From Norana najaformis (taxonomy: Eukaryota; Annelida; Clitellata; Crassiclitellata; Hormogastridae), in the NCBI GenBank assembly GCA_964023275.1, contig OZ029918.1, positions 29,814,149 to 29,878,148 on the forward strand: a DNA stretch of 64,000 nucleotides. Reading direction: 5' to 3'. The notes under the pieces were generated by a model that saw only the letters and a program-made list of their open reading frames with translations, made no database searches and had not been told where the DNA came from. A program made the translations under genes and the position numbers. Shown one piece after another: positions 33,238 through 45,200 of the stretch. The first letter of the stretch is position 1; every line of letters starts with the position of its first letter.

Positions 33238-33346
33238 CGCGTCATGGTCCGTCTGACTGCGTCAGGGAACCAGCTTTACCGGAAGTTGTGCCACGCATCT
33301 GGAAAAGCGTGTCGTCGGTTTGAGACAGTTAATTCAAGAAGAAACT
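33238..33346 (+). repeat. About 100-bp dispersed repeat, copy 1
   Basis: It contains GAACCAGCTTTACCGGAAGT, TGTGCCACGCATCTGG and AAGCGTGTCGTCG. A nearly identical copy is at 36905-37010, just before a LINE RT fragment, so it is probably part of a LINE. Confidence 0.8.
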
Positions 33347-34154
33347 TGTGTTTACATCGTGTGAAGGCAGTTTTGACATCGATTCATCGATTTAGCAAGG
33401 ATAACTAATACAGTACAATGGTGGGTTTCTTTCTTCAGTTGATCGCCATATTGAGTCTTGTCGATCAAGATGTTGTCGGTCTTCCTCCTACTCTTATCTC
33501 GAGCTTACGATTACAATTACTCTCTTCAGCCGGCATTCGTCTTTTTTGCCCTCATGTTCTTGATTTACCGTTTCTTTCGTACCTGTTCTCGGTAAAGTCT
33601 GGCCTTGAAATGACAAACAAATTTGCCATTTTGTTTCAAAAGAAGAGGTCAGTCAAAATCTATTGAAGTCAGTCCATTGATAAGTACATTATACATTGTA
33701 TGGCAACGTTACCGTGCCATACAACCACTACCTTGTTTTCCCAATTAGATGACGGTATTATAATTCTAAGTGTTTGTGTGACGAATGTCGCCTCTGACAA
33801 GAGAACAAACCAAAGCACTTTGCAGCATTAGTGGCTTAGTGTTGCAATGCCACATCTGTTTTTGCAGACAGCCTTCTGGCCAGCCTGAGACTTAAGAATT
33901 TGATGCTGTTAAGTTTCAAATTACAGACTATGAGACACTCATCATTAACTACTTTTGGCTAATTGTTAGAGAAAATATGTGCACATTTTATAGATAGAAA
34001 GGACCACAAATACAACGACATCCAGACAATCCTTAAACTTGTTGATTCTTCAGAATTGTGTTAAATCTCTAGCCTTTGCATGGAAAAAACCCATGTAATG
34101 CTTAGGATAAAAAACTCAACAAGAAGAATAGAAATTTCTTTTGCCAATGCTGAG
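33347..34154. other. Spacer, no gene seen
   Basis: ATG followed by GTGGGT at 33418 could be an initiator codon at an exon end, as SEC13 would need. There is no independent support. A CGATTACAATTAC word near 33506 resembles LINE tails. Confidence 0.35.
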
Positions 34155-34415
34155 AGGCAGCCATGGGTATGAAGTGTTAGCGACTTCATTTTCATAGCCT
34201 TGGAACAGTAGATCAGATGGTCAGTCTTCACATTGCTGTCTGATCTTCCTACATATATGGTCAGTGTATATGGTCAATGTAGTCATTTTGTAGCTGGGTT
34301 TGATATGGAGTACTGGCTGAACAGAAATCTTGTAATGTCTTCTGTCCTGGAAAGGATTTGAATCTCAACCTCTGGGTTGGCAGTCTAATATGTTAACCAT
34401 TAGCACGCAGACAAC
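34155..34415 (-). repeat. tRNA-derived SINE copy, inverted
   Basis: On the minus strand it reads GCGTGCTAATGGTTAACATA, then CAGAGGTTGAGATTCAAATC, then AGATTTCTGTTCAGCC. It ends CCAAGGCTATGAAAATGAAG then TCGCTAACACTTCATACCC. It is the most complete copy of the SINE family together with those at 49.4 and 57.3 kb. Confidence 0.78.
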
Positions 34416-34632
34416 CACTAAATCATATCTTACATTACCTGAAGTTCAAGTGTCCTTTTCCTGCAAGAAACTGAGCTTAGCTATCGTGAAGTTTCTACAA
34501 TTGAAATGACTCAGATTAAACAGCTGAATGTTTTATTACTAAAAATGGGTTTATTAGTGCATTGTGCTGACCAGTTCCTTGACTTTTGTGTGGCATTCTT
34601 CCTTTGCATCTGGTTTTGTTGTGTATTTTTAG

Positions 34633-37600
34633 GTGTCTGTAGTCAACACTGTGGACACGGGTCATGATGACATGATAGTACGTACAAATCCAATTCACTG
34701 TTCATTAGTTATCGATTGCTAAATAATTAATTCAGTTCCTCAAGTTCTTAAGTTTATTGATAAATTTTATGGAAGCCTGGTTATTTGAAAGACATGATAG
34801 GAAAGTAATGCATCAATAAGTAAGTACTGCAATGGTTAACTTATTATATTTTATTATATTTATTATATTACATTATATTTTTAACCTATGGAAATATTTA
34901 GTGACTTAGAAGCCTGGTTGAAAGAAACAAAAATAGGAAATATTTAGCAACTTTTAAAATTCTTGAAAATTACTGTAGTGTAATGAAACTGAGTATTTAC
35001 AAGGTTGTGTTCTAAAGCTGAATTAAATTTTGAATTTAAGTCATACTGGCACAGCTGATTTAAATTTTGAATACTTGTCTCTGACCACTGTATTGCAGAA
35101 TATGCTTTATGGTCATGCTTCCTAATCTATTCCAATTTAATCTCTTGTGCTGTTATCATAATGCACGCGGCATCAGTCAGTGGTTGCTTGAAGTAAAACC
35201 ATATTAAAAAATATCAAAACCCTCTAAGGTGGATCCAGTGTACTGTTGATATTTTAGCTGAGACGATGATCATTAAATTAGATTTAATCTGATTAAAATC
35301 ATTTAAATTGCTGGTCATTAAATCAAGTGTGATTTCTTTTCATAAGCATGATGCCCAGATGGACTACTATGGCACAAAGCTAGCGACATGTTCCACCGAT
35401 CGTTCTGTGAAGATATTTGATGTTCGCAATGGCCAGCAGGTCTTAGTGGCAGACCTAAGAGAGTATGTGTTACAACAGTTATTCAAATATTTCTGTAGTT
35501 TTACAACTAAGGCAGAAGAAAGCCTGTATCGTTTTGTGATCTAAATATCATAAGCAAACCGTTTTGTTCATATTATTATTATTATTATTCTGTATTTCAT
35601 AATTGTAATAAAAATTTATATAGCACTGTTTCAAGAGAAACTAATCAGTGGCACTAATAAAGTGTCCACTATCTAATGATTCAATTGATGGTGCTGAACA
35701 GTTGTACACAAAGGACTTGCTCAAAGTCCCTACGCAACAGCCGTCTCGGAAGGATAAGTTCAACTTGCTCTGCTTTAGAAGACGAGCACTCAGATAATTA
35801 GCAGTCATATATCACACTATGCTTTTGTGACCTTGACATATTTGTTGACTATATAGCCACTGTAAAAACAGTAAGTATGGTAACACAGAAACTCCTCAGA
35901 ACTGTGGTCCTGAGGTTGATGGTCAGTAATTCAAGGACAGAACACACTTCTTATCCTCTCATTTTGTGTTAGTATACCATTAGCAACCCTGGAAGGATGG
36001 AGGACTGAGTAGGCTCCAGGAGTCTAGGTGGCATGGTGTTATATGTGCAAGCGCTTGGTCATTAAACCGCTGTGTCATAGATAGTTGTGTCGATTAGTAA
36101 GACTGAGCTAAGAGAGCAAAGTTATTTGATGATGTAAGTTTCAGTTGGGCCTGTCTTTGGTTACCACTAATATTCAGTATGCTGTATGTCTTTATGTACG
36201 CATATGGTATATATGTATGATTGTGTTTTTGTATGTGCATACTTGGACATTTATATAGCACCTGATCAGCACCTATCAAAGCACTCACTGATGCTAGGGC
36301 TTATTTAGAAGGACAGGTTCATCTGTAGGTGAACGATGCTTGAACAGCTGAAAATGAATATTGTGTTTAGTGGTCCTTGGTAAAATTTTTCACAGATTTT
36401 GCATTTTGTTTTGGAGAACAATTTGACTTTTATAGAAGACTTTGGACTAGACTCTTTTAGGAAAAAAGAGAATGAGATTCCTTAAAAGATGTTGCTATTG
36501 TAATTGTATGCGATTATGATGTTAGACATGAAGGTCCAGTGTGGCAGTTGGCTTGGGCACATCCTATGTTTGGCAACGTCTTGGCATCGTGTGGGTACGA
36601 CAAAAAGATCATCATCTGGAAAGAAACGAATGGAACGTGGGGAAAGCTTTATGAATACAATGGTTTTGAGTCATCAGGTCTGGTTCTGAGATTTTCTTCA
36701 ATGTAATATAGTCGAAGACTGATTAAACATAATCAGTTATTCACTTCAGTGGTTTAAGCAGTTTAAAATACCAAAAGTTCTTGGATCTTGGTGGTTCAGT
36801 ATTTGAGCTTTCAGAATGTGGACTTAATTTGGGTGTGACTTGTGATTCAATGATTTATCGAATGCCCTTCTACATCATGAAATTAGACAGTATGTTACAA
36901 CCATCTGCATCAATGTCCTTCTGATTATGTCAGAGAACCAGCTTTACCGGAAGTTGTGCCACGCATCTGGGAAAGCGTGTCGTCGATTTGAGACCGTCAA
37001 TTAAAGAAGAATATTGCAGTAGTGTTGCTAATTCATTCATTTCAAACCATCTTGATTACTGTAACTCCATTCTGTTTGGTGTCACAAGAGCAAATTTTTC
37101 AAGTTCGAAAGCATTCAGAACTAATCAGCTTGGAATATTGCAGGTGCTTCTAACTGTGATCATACTAACCCAGTTTTTAAGGCATTGCACTAACTCCCTG
37201 TTGAGCAGAGAAGTAATTTACCTACAAGACAGAGCGTTTGGGTAAACCACAGTAAAGTTCAAATAAGCTTGTCCCTTAAGCCCTTCATCAATCCACTATG
37301 CTGTCTGATTCTCTTTCGTATGCCATGCCTCAAATGAATACTGCTGTTGGCAGCAGGGTTTTTGTCGCTGGGCCAAAGTTCTGGATACACTTCTATTATC
37401 AGTTCACACTGCTGTGTCTTTGGTGACTAAATAAATACCCAGTTGTTTGTTTGTCTTACAGTAAACTCTGTTTGTTGGGCTCCATATGAATATGGACTGA
37501 TTCTGGCTGGGGGAAGCTCTGATCGGTCCATTTCCATTATTTCAAGCTCTGGTAAGTTTTATCTTTCGAGCAACGTATTGGCTAGGCATGCATTTCAGTT

Positions 37601-40600
37601 TTTTTTTTTATTTTAAATTATTTTAATTACTTTAATAGTTTGAACAATGTGCCTGTTAATGGTAAGTTACGGTAATGGTAAGTTTAAATGGGTGCCTTTT
37701 ACCGCTTCAGAGGAACATTTCTGGGATAGAAGGAGATCACGGCTGAAGCACAAACATGACAACAGCAACCAGGTTAAGCTAATATTCTAGTATTGGTCAA
37801 GAGCTTCGACTTTATTTGATGTTACATCAGCTTTGAATTTTATGCTGGAAACTTCAGCTGTTGGGTGTAGCGTAACAGAGTAAAGTACAGTTAGATTCTT
37901 AGATATGGAATTGTGTTTTTGTAACAAAATGTGTTAAATATATGGTAACCTTGATTAATTTCTCATATATGAACTAAATGTTAGTTTACCATATTTACAG
38001 TAAGGTAAACTTATTTATTAGATGTGACTGCTAAGGAAACCGCTGTTAGTGATTTAGAAGATTGCTTTTAATGTAATGTTTACATAATTTATATAGACTG
38101 TGCACCTGAGTACCAGGATTAGTTGCTGTGCTTAATTAAATGCTGTACTCAAACAGTTGTGGTCTTGTTGTTTTCTTGCAGGCGATGGAAATTGGGAGAC
38201 TAAGAGAATTCCGAATGCTCATGCGGTAAGAGGAATCAGGGATGAAATCTGTGTGGAGTTTTCTCAGACTGAGCTTTAAAATTGTAAACGTAATTCTGTA
38301 TAGCACCTCTTCAAAAAAACTAATCTGGTGCACTTTCTGTGCTGGCTTAAATGATGTTAAAGTTCATTCAGTTTGAGTTCGACAGGCTTTTGATACAAAG
38401 TTAGAAAACTTGAGTCTGAGAGCTAAGATCATGGCTGAGAAGAAGCATACGAACCTGTCAGCAAGAGAAGTGTGATAAAGAGTTGGGTAGTATGCTGCAT
38501 TTCTTGCAATGTAAGATTTTGCATACCGCCTGCCATAAATAATTAAACCTTGAAGAATAAGAAAACTAGATATCAATTGATTACAGTCAGTTCTGATTAC
38601 AATAAGTGATTGTTGCAAATATCCCAGAATTCTAACCCTGGAAGGGGGATCTCATTTTTTTGACTGAGTTGACATTGAAATTTTTTTGGTGAATTGACAC
38701 GAATTTTGACAACGTGAGTCCAACCTACAACGTGTTGCAATACCACCGTGGGCATGAAACTGCCTCTTTTGAATGGCAGACAAAGATTTTCACGATGGTT
38801 ATCTGTTGGTTGACTATGTATGTGTGGGAGTTTGCTAGTGGTGACTTTTATGGTTATCTCAGCATTGTTTGCTTACAAACGAACCTTTTGTTAATGGCTT
38901 AACATCATGTAGGTTAATCTCAGGTTAGCACATTTCATGCACGGGGTCCTTAAATGACGTGGTGCCCATTCAAATGGGCAGCAGTGGTGAAGGATCTCGA
39001 ATGATAAATTCATTGAAATATGAGCAGGGCCGAGGCCATACGGTTGCTCTACATTGCTGTACATGTGTACATTTATATTTACCATAGGCAGTACGTATGT
39101 GGTATTTGTCAGATAGCTGGATATAATTATATTAAACATTGTGTGCAGATCAGTTGCAATGCTGTCAGTTGGGGTCCAGCCATCCAAGCCGGTTCTCTGA
39201 TGGATGCCTCTGTTGCTACTAGGCCAATCAAACGATTCGTTTCTGGTGGAGCGGATATGCTCGTCAAGATATGGAGGTAGGTACTGACCTGTTGTTCTCG
39301 TGTTTGTTTTTCATGTGTCCCCTCCTAGTGTCTTTAATAGTCATGAATGCATTTTAAATTAACAAACGGAAGAAATTCTATTGAATTCAGTTATTTCACT
39401 AGTTACAAGCACTGAAAAACATCACTTGGTTTCAAAGGAAAACTGTTAATAGAAACTCTGTCAATGGCACAGTTAATTAATATGTAATTAATATGTTGAT
39501 ATTCTATAGGTTCATCAGTTCCAGAACCATACCTCTAAGCATTGCTGCTGAGGTAAGGAAAGGTATTTGGACAACTTTCCCTTGGAGGAATGTAGCTTGA
39601 CAACAAGTTTTCAATTTCACACGATGTGCTGGGATTCCAACCCTGTTTAGCGCAAATATATTAGCAATTTAATTTAATGTTAGAAGTTATATAGCACCAT
39701 TATAGATCCTCTAGCTTCAATTGATTATGCTCCAACAGATCCTCAATTCTGTTTATTTCCATCTTAGAGGAATGCATCACTAGCAATGAGTTAACGAGCT
39801 TAACGAGTGATGGTTACCCAACCTGACTGTTGCAATACTTGAGATGGTGTGGATTTCACTATAGCTACTGATGGTGTACTGTTGAGTCTTGTAGATGTGA
39901 TTTCATAGGCTTACCGTTTATGCTTGCATTGCCTATTTGTTTGGTAACTAGTGAAGGTTGATTCGATTGATTTTTCAGGGAGGAGAATGACCAGTGGGTA
40001 GAGGATCAAAAGCTCGAAGCTCACACTGACTGGGTCCGTGACGTGGCTTGGGCACCCTCGATTGGGCTTTTAAAAAACATAATTGCTAGTTGTTCACAGG
40101 TGTGCCTCTCATTTCACTAACAAAACTGTTACTGTTGTTGCTATTTTTGTCTGTTTTTGACCTAGTCTCTGCTGCTTTGATAGATATTGTCCACCTGTTG
40201 ATGGCTGCTGCTTTGCCTGACTTGAGTGATAAATTTCTGTTTCACTGGCTTTCATTAAGCTCAACATACATTCAGTAGGCAATGTAGCGTAATTCAGCCA
40301 AGCATTTATAAGGCTCCACCATAAAACTGAACACTCCCTACAAGACAGCAAAATATTGCAATTGATGGAACAGATTTTATTTTGGTAATTTTCTTAGCCT
40401 GGTTAACCCATTTAGCTTTTGTCTCCCTATCCGTCCATCTATCTCTCATCCTCTCGTCTCAGCAACAAGATGCTGTTTTTCTGGACAACCCTCTGACTTG
40501 ATGTAGCGCTTGTGAATAAACTATGGTGCATGTAGTTCTATGCACTTACCTTTTAAGTAATGCTTTAGAAATTTCAATTTACGATTACAATTACAATTCT

Positions 40601-41723
40601 TTCTGAGAGAAATCAGTCACATTCACCATGTATCTCTAATCTGATCTGTTTTTAGTGACTTCTGTAGAGCCGCTTTCATGATGCAACAGGCATTAATCAG
40701 TGGTCACTTTAAGTGAAACCGTAGTTAAAAACTCTGTTAGAGAAGCGAGAGGTCGGGGTCAAAATCCAGGAGGTGAGGAAAACCAAAAGTGAGGCTGAAA
40801 CAGACGAGTCTTAAGTTTTGACCTGAATGTTTCATATTTCAGGATGTCAGTGCTACATGAATAGCTGTAACCAGGGTATCATATATATACATATACGTAT
40901 ATGTATATATATTATTTGGCCTTGTTTTGTTTCTAGGACAAGCGTGTCTATATATGGACGAATGATGGAACCAGCAACACTTGGACCCCAAAGCTCCTGC
41001 ATGAATTCAGTGACGTCGTCTGGCATCTGAGTTGGTCCATCACTGGCAATATTCTTGCCGTCTCAGGCGGTGACAACAAGGCAAGACGGCTCATGAATTT
41101 TAGGATTTATTTATTGCCAACAGTGAAAAATTACTTCATTTGGATTCACAGTCAAGTCCTCAGCCTTTTCTTGTGTTGGTTTGGGCTGAATGGTGATGAA
41201 ATCTAGCTCTTCTGTTTCCTTTCTGAGCTTTATTATTTCAGTGTTTTATGGTAATATTGATTTCAGAATGGAGTTATGTTTAGTAAAATCATTTTATGTT
41301 TTACTTCTTTATTATTAATCAGAAGTTTAAAAAAAAATCCTAGTGGCACTATTTGAGGATATATGATTTTTTTGGTAAAGGGCATATTTCTAAAAGACCA
41401 GAGTACTGGTAATAAAGTGATTACAATTGCCGTGATAGCAGTGCTTTTGAATATTGATGGGGTTTGATTAGATTATGAATTAAAGATTTGTGCGTGCTTG
41501 GTCTGAACTCATCTGAGGCTGCTGATTTGTCTTTTTTTCAAGCACTCGCCTAGTGTACCACCATTTAAAACAGATATAACTCCTTACTACTCTGTTTGTG
41601 ATTGGAGTTTTGTCATTTTAGGTGAGCCTCTGGAAGGAGAACTTGGAAGGTCAGTGGTCTTGTGTGAGCAGTGTAGCCAAGGGTCAGAAGGTCACCAAAG
41701 AAGGCACGGTTCCAGCGGACTGA
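34633..41723 (+). CDS. SEC13: SEC13, WD40 coat protein (nine coding exons found, initiator exon missing)
   Basis: SEC13 is an open six-bladed beta-propeller shared by the COPII coat, the Nup107-160 nuclear pore complex and the GATOR2 complex. Exons are 34633-34677, 35347-35462, 36526-36677, 37462-37551, 38182-38225, 39149-39276, 39979-40099, 40937-41080 and 41622-41723. Phases agree throughout and give 298 residues, so 299 with the initiator Met, against about 322 in human. Recognisable stretches are [80 protein letters not shown] and [17 protein letters not shown]. The first exon found begins at Val2, directly after an acceptor (TTTTTAG), so Met1 lies on an upstream exon I could not place. 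Intron 8 has a GC donor (AAG|GCAAGA). The C-terminal tail is shorter than in human. Introns carry LINE and SINE debris. Confidence 0.95.
35125..35215 (+). repeat. TCTAATC-type dispersed repeat in a SEC13 intron
   Basis: CTAATCTATTCCAATTTAAT, TGCTGTTATCATAATGCACG and GGCATCAGTCAGTGGTTGCT, then TGAAGTAAAA. It is the same family as at 9.2 kb. Confidence 0.65.
36905..37010 (+). repeat. About 100-bp dispersed repeat, copy 2
   Basis: Nearly identical to 33238-33346, including GAACCAGCTTTACCGGAAGT and GCGTGTCGTCG. It lies in the SEC13 intron between exons ending at 36677 and starting at 37462. Confidence 0.8.
36990..37410 (+). pseudogene. LINE RT C-terminal fragment in a SEC13 intron
   Basis: The translation includes [20 protein letters not shown], the LDYCNS signature of CR1/L2-like LINEs. 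Further on, in another frame, is AGPKFWIHF, matching the AGPKxWN region near the ORF end. Frames are broken, so the copy is dead. Confidence 0.65.
38715..38905 (-). repeat. Dispersed repeat with AGAAAAGTCACC core, inverted
   Basis: On the minus strand it contains AATGCTGAGATAACCATAAA and AGTCACCACTAGC. It matches the repeat at 50.2-50.4 kb and, less closely, 28.6-28.8 kb. It sits in a SEC13 intron. The family is not identified. Confidence 0.6.
38945..39080 (+). repeat. Dispersed repeat with GAAGGATCTC core
   Basis: AGCAGTGGTGAAGGATCTCG, then AATTCATTGAAATATGAGCA and AGGCCATACGGTTGCT. A close relative is at 42895-43000 after a LINE fragment, so it may be another LINE 3' end. Confidence 0.6.
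40435..40598 (+). repeat. LINE 3' tail in a SEC13 intron
   Basis: GTAGCGCTTGTGAATAAAC and AGAAATTTCAATTTACGATT followed by ACAATTACAATT. It has the same organisation as the tails at 31.9 and 49.1 kb. Confidence 0.6.
40645..40725 (+). repeat. TCTAATC-type dispersed repeat in a SEC13 intron
   Basis: GTGACTTCTGTAGAGCCGCT, ATGATGCAACAGGCATTAAT and CAGTGGTCACTTTAAGTGAA. It is the same family as at 9.2 kb. Confidence 0.7.
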
Positions 41724-42013
41724 TTTGCTCGTGAACTTTGCTCTGATATACATTGTCAATTGACAGCAACACAACTATGTTATGGTCCAGTTGGATATTG
41801 TGTTTAACCCTTTAAAGTTCAGGTCCATGTGTTTGTATGGCCTTGAAGGTTGATAGGATCATCATTTTCTTTGTCCAGCTACAGTGATAAGGATTACAAC
41901 AAGTCAGTAAACGGATTCTGAATGCTTTGTCTTCTAGTATTTGTTGTTTATGACCAAATTTAAGCTAGAATATTATAAATCTCTAAATATGTAATTATGC
42001 GTATATGCACAAT

Positions 42014-42145
42014 TTGTCTATAATTATATATTCCAGTTTTTGTAGTCATATAATTATATACTCCAGTTTTTGTAGTCATATAATTATATACTCCAGTTTT
42101 TGTAGTCATTTGTCTATAATTATATACTCCAGTTTTTGTAGTCAT
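42014..42145. repeat. 30-bp minisatellite, four copies
   Basis: Units contain ATAATTATATACTCCAG and TTTTTGTAGTCAT. Three are contiguous and the fourth follows a short TTGTCT spacer that also precedes the first. It begins about 290 bases after the SEC13 stop codon. TA/CATA microsatellite follows to about 42250. Confidence 0.93.
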
Positions 42146-42250
42146 ATATATACATATATATGTATGTATACATATATATATATACAAATATATATATATA
42201 TGATTATATGTAAGTATTATACATATATATATATATATACATATATATAG

Positions 42251-42749
42251 TTAAGCGTTTGAATTCTTACATGTGACATGGCAACAACCATCTCCAGATA
42301 GAACAAAGGAGATTATGTGGTCAATTAGATGCACCCTGCATATCCTCCTAATAATAATTATTATAATTATTAATAATAAGTGAATTTATAATTCACACAG
42401 CAGGAATTGGTTTCCAAAGCATGGATATTAAATTAGCTGGCTTGGTTAGCTACATGAGTAAAAGCGTACATCAAGGCTTAGGATGTACTTGGGATCCTGG
42501 TTCGCTTAATTATAGTGGCTATATTTCAGAGATTTAAATCTACAATGTGTTTGATTCTACTATGTCTCTCACAAACTTTGTAAATGGTACTTGTAAGTCA
42601 TCATATATGTATATTTGTGACAGATGCAGAATTAAGCTTTATGACCCCATTGTCTTCTAGAATATCCTTGGCAAACACGTTGGTCTCCAGTCGCCTTGAC
42701 TTGTACACGTAACTCGCTTCTTGTTGGTATCACAAAGTCAAACAGGCAG
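42251..42749. other. Spacer between SEC13 and TMEM115, no gene seen
   Basis: AT-rich sequence with an imperfect AATAATTATTATAATTATTA palindrome near 42350. Confidence 0.4.
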
Positions 42750-43000
42750 AAACCCCAGAGTTCAGAACTCCTTGGCTAGAGCCATAAAAATAGTTGAAAA
42801 TATGAGCACATAACTGCATGCTTAAGTCTTTGCATTGGCTTCCTGTGCAGGACAGGATTTGTTTGAAATTGGGACTTGCAGTTTATAAAACATTGAACAA
42901 ACGGACAGCGGTGGGGAAGGATCTCACCCAATAAATTCATTGAAAAAATGAGCAGGGACAAAGCCATACTGTCGCTATAGAAAAACACGTACATTTAAAG
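42750..43000 (+). pseudogene. LINE fragment
   Basis: The translated pieces include a broken HITACLSLCIGFLCRTGF, matching the HIxPxLxxLHWLPVxxRI block of LINE C-terminal domains. The GAAGGATCTCACCC repeat with AATTCATTGAAAAAATGAGC follows. It is heavily mutated. Confidence 0.55.
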
Positions 43001-43736
43001 TAACTAGCTGTGGTCAGAAATTCACTTGGTGTAGTGGCCCCAGAAGAGAGAAGGGGATTACTTCTAAGAAAACGGAGTAGGCAAGTGGCATAACTTCATA
43101 TTTCGGGCCTCCCCGCAGATTACTCAAATGGGCCCTCAGGAACCTATGCGTACGTTAGTAGGTTCTGAATGGGTCCATTGTTTTTCAGATTCCGGCCCGC
43201 AATTGCAGACACATAGTTACGCTACTGGGTGGGCATAAGTAGGAAGGTGGACGATAACAGTCAGGTTGGTATTATGAAGCTCAAGAGTTATCGAGACGCA
43301 CTCAAATAGAGAGTGCTAGAGAAAAAGAAATTGAAGAAAGAGAGAAACTATAACAGGGCTATTATCTTTAATTTCTTGGCAATGTTTAGGATTAAGATGT
43401 CGCATATTGAGGACTTTCGATATCTATGCGGAACATAATACATGTAATTATTATGCCAATATTGCGTAGCTGCAATAATGTCACCACAATTTAATTTATA
43501 CTAAGTTTTAAAATAGTCTTATGTAAATATTTTATTGGAAAAATTTCGTAAGTAATAGGCTCAGCTTAAGACGTTTCCGAACTAGAATAACTTAAAAACT
43601 TATGTACAGCGTATAAATTTTTTCTTAGAACTCCAAGATAGTAATGATTGACTTTTGGCTTTTGTTAGTGACATCTAACGGCTAATTCATGAAGAGTTGA
43701 CTCATTTCTATTTGTGATCTTTTTAATATAAACAGG
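43001..43736. other. 5' flank of TMEM115, no other gene seen
   Basis: AT-rich sequence leading to the TMEM115 start codon. The promoter is expected here but no motif stands out. Confidence 0.4.
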
Positions 43737-45159
43737 ATGGCGATGTCAATAAACAGTAACAGCATCGTACATCAGTTGCAAAATCAGTTGACGGGCGTTG
43801 TTGGCAACAGCAGTATAGTGGTCAAGTTCATCTGTACTGCTCTCTGCATTGGCTATTTGTTGTCGTTCAGCGATCGGGCCCTGACCATTCTGACCATCCT
43901 ACCCGGGAACCTCCTTCCTCCGAACTTCTGGCTGTGGACCTTGGCGACCCATGTTTTCGTCGAGACTCATTGGTGGGTGGTTGTGTGCGACGTCGTTGTG
44001 ACCGTACTATACGGTAAACTCGTAGAGCCGCTATGGGGGGCGTTGGAGATGGTGAAGTTTACCGGTGTGGTCACGCTTGTTGTTGCTGCAATGACCACCC
44101 TGTCGTATCTTTTCGTGTTTCTCCTCACGCAGGATACGGATCTCTTATTTCAGCGACACATTCACGGCCTGGCCGGGTACGTGGCCGGTTTTTCGGTGGC
44201 TGTGAAGCAGTGCATGCCGGACTATGTCCTGGTGAATTCACCGTTTGGTAAGCTTCGAAACCGGCACATTCCTCTCGTTCTCATGGTTCTAGCAATAGTT
44301 CTTCACCTTCCGAAAGTCGTCGACTTTGCGTTTCCCATCATGTTCGGTTGGGGAATTCTCGTCAGCTGGGTCTATCTCAGATTCTACCAGAAGCACAGCA
44401 GCGGTAATTATGGTGATATGGTTGATGGATTCTCTTTTGCAAGGTAAGAATTAAGACACTGGCAGAATTGAATCTGAGTAATTGAATTTGAAGAGACACT
44501 CATACAGAAGGTGATGGCCTCCAAAGTTTTGCACAGTTCTTCCATGCCTTGCCGATTTCCCAGGACTCAAACCCAGGTCGCAGCTGTAGGTTAAAGCCAA
44601 CACATTGGTTGCTGGGCCACCTTGACTAGCCTATAGGTGCAAGGCCACTCTATGATCTATCGTAAAATTCACTGAGCACTTTACAGGTTGTCACAAATGA
44701 TGAACTGTTAAATGAATTTTTAGCATTATTGAACAATCAGGTTATTTACTGTGCAGTTAGGAATACTTTTGCATTACTCCGTATGAGTTAGTTTCTCATG
44801 TGGCAAATGGTGAAGTCCTTGTTAGTTTAGTACATGTCTCTGTAATGAAGGGCAGCCATGGGAATGAGTCAATATTTCAGTCACAGTTTAAAAACTCAAG
44901 ATGTTTTTGTTTCAGCATGCATATCCTGCTGAGGATGACTTTGTATTATCAGACTGACACTTTGGAATGTCATCAATTGATGCTAGTATATTGTAATGGC
45001 ATTATAGAAGTTCCTAGATTAGATTAGTTAGCTGTTGTGATTTTTAATATTATTACTATTATTATTTTAAACTAAGGTATAAAATCCAGAGGAAATGGAA
45101 AGAACTATTTCCTGTCAAAGTGAGAGATAACTAATAAGTTAATAATGGAATGTGATTAC

Positions 45160-45200
<41 letters not shown>

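Noticed and set aside
35308..35544. SEC13 fragment read as a free-standing 78-residue gene
   Set aside because: The true exon is 35347-35462. The rest is intron read-through on both sides.
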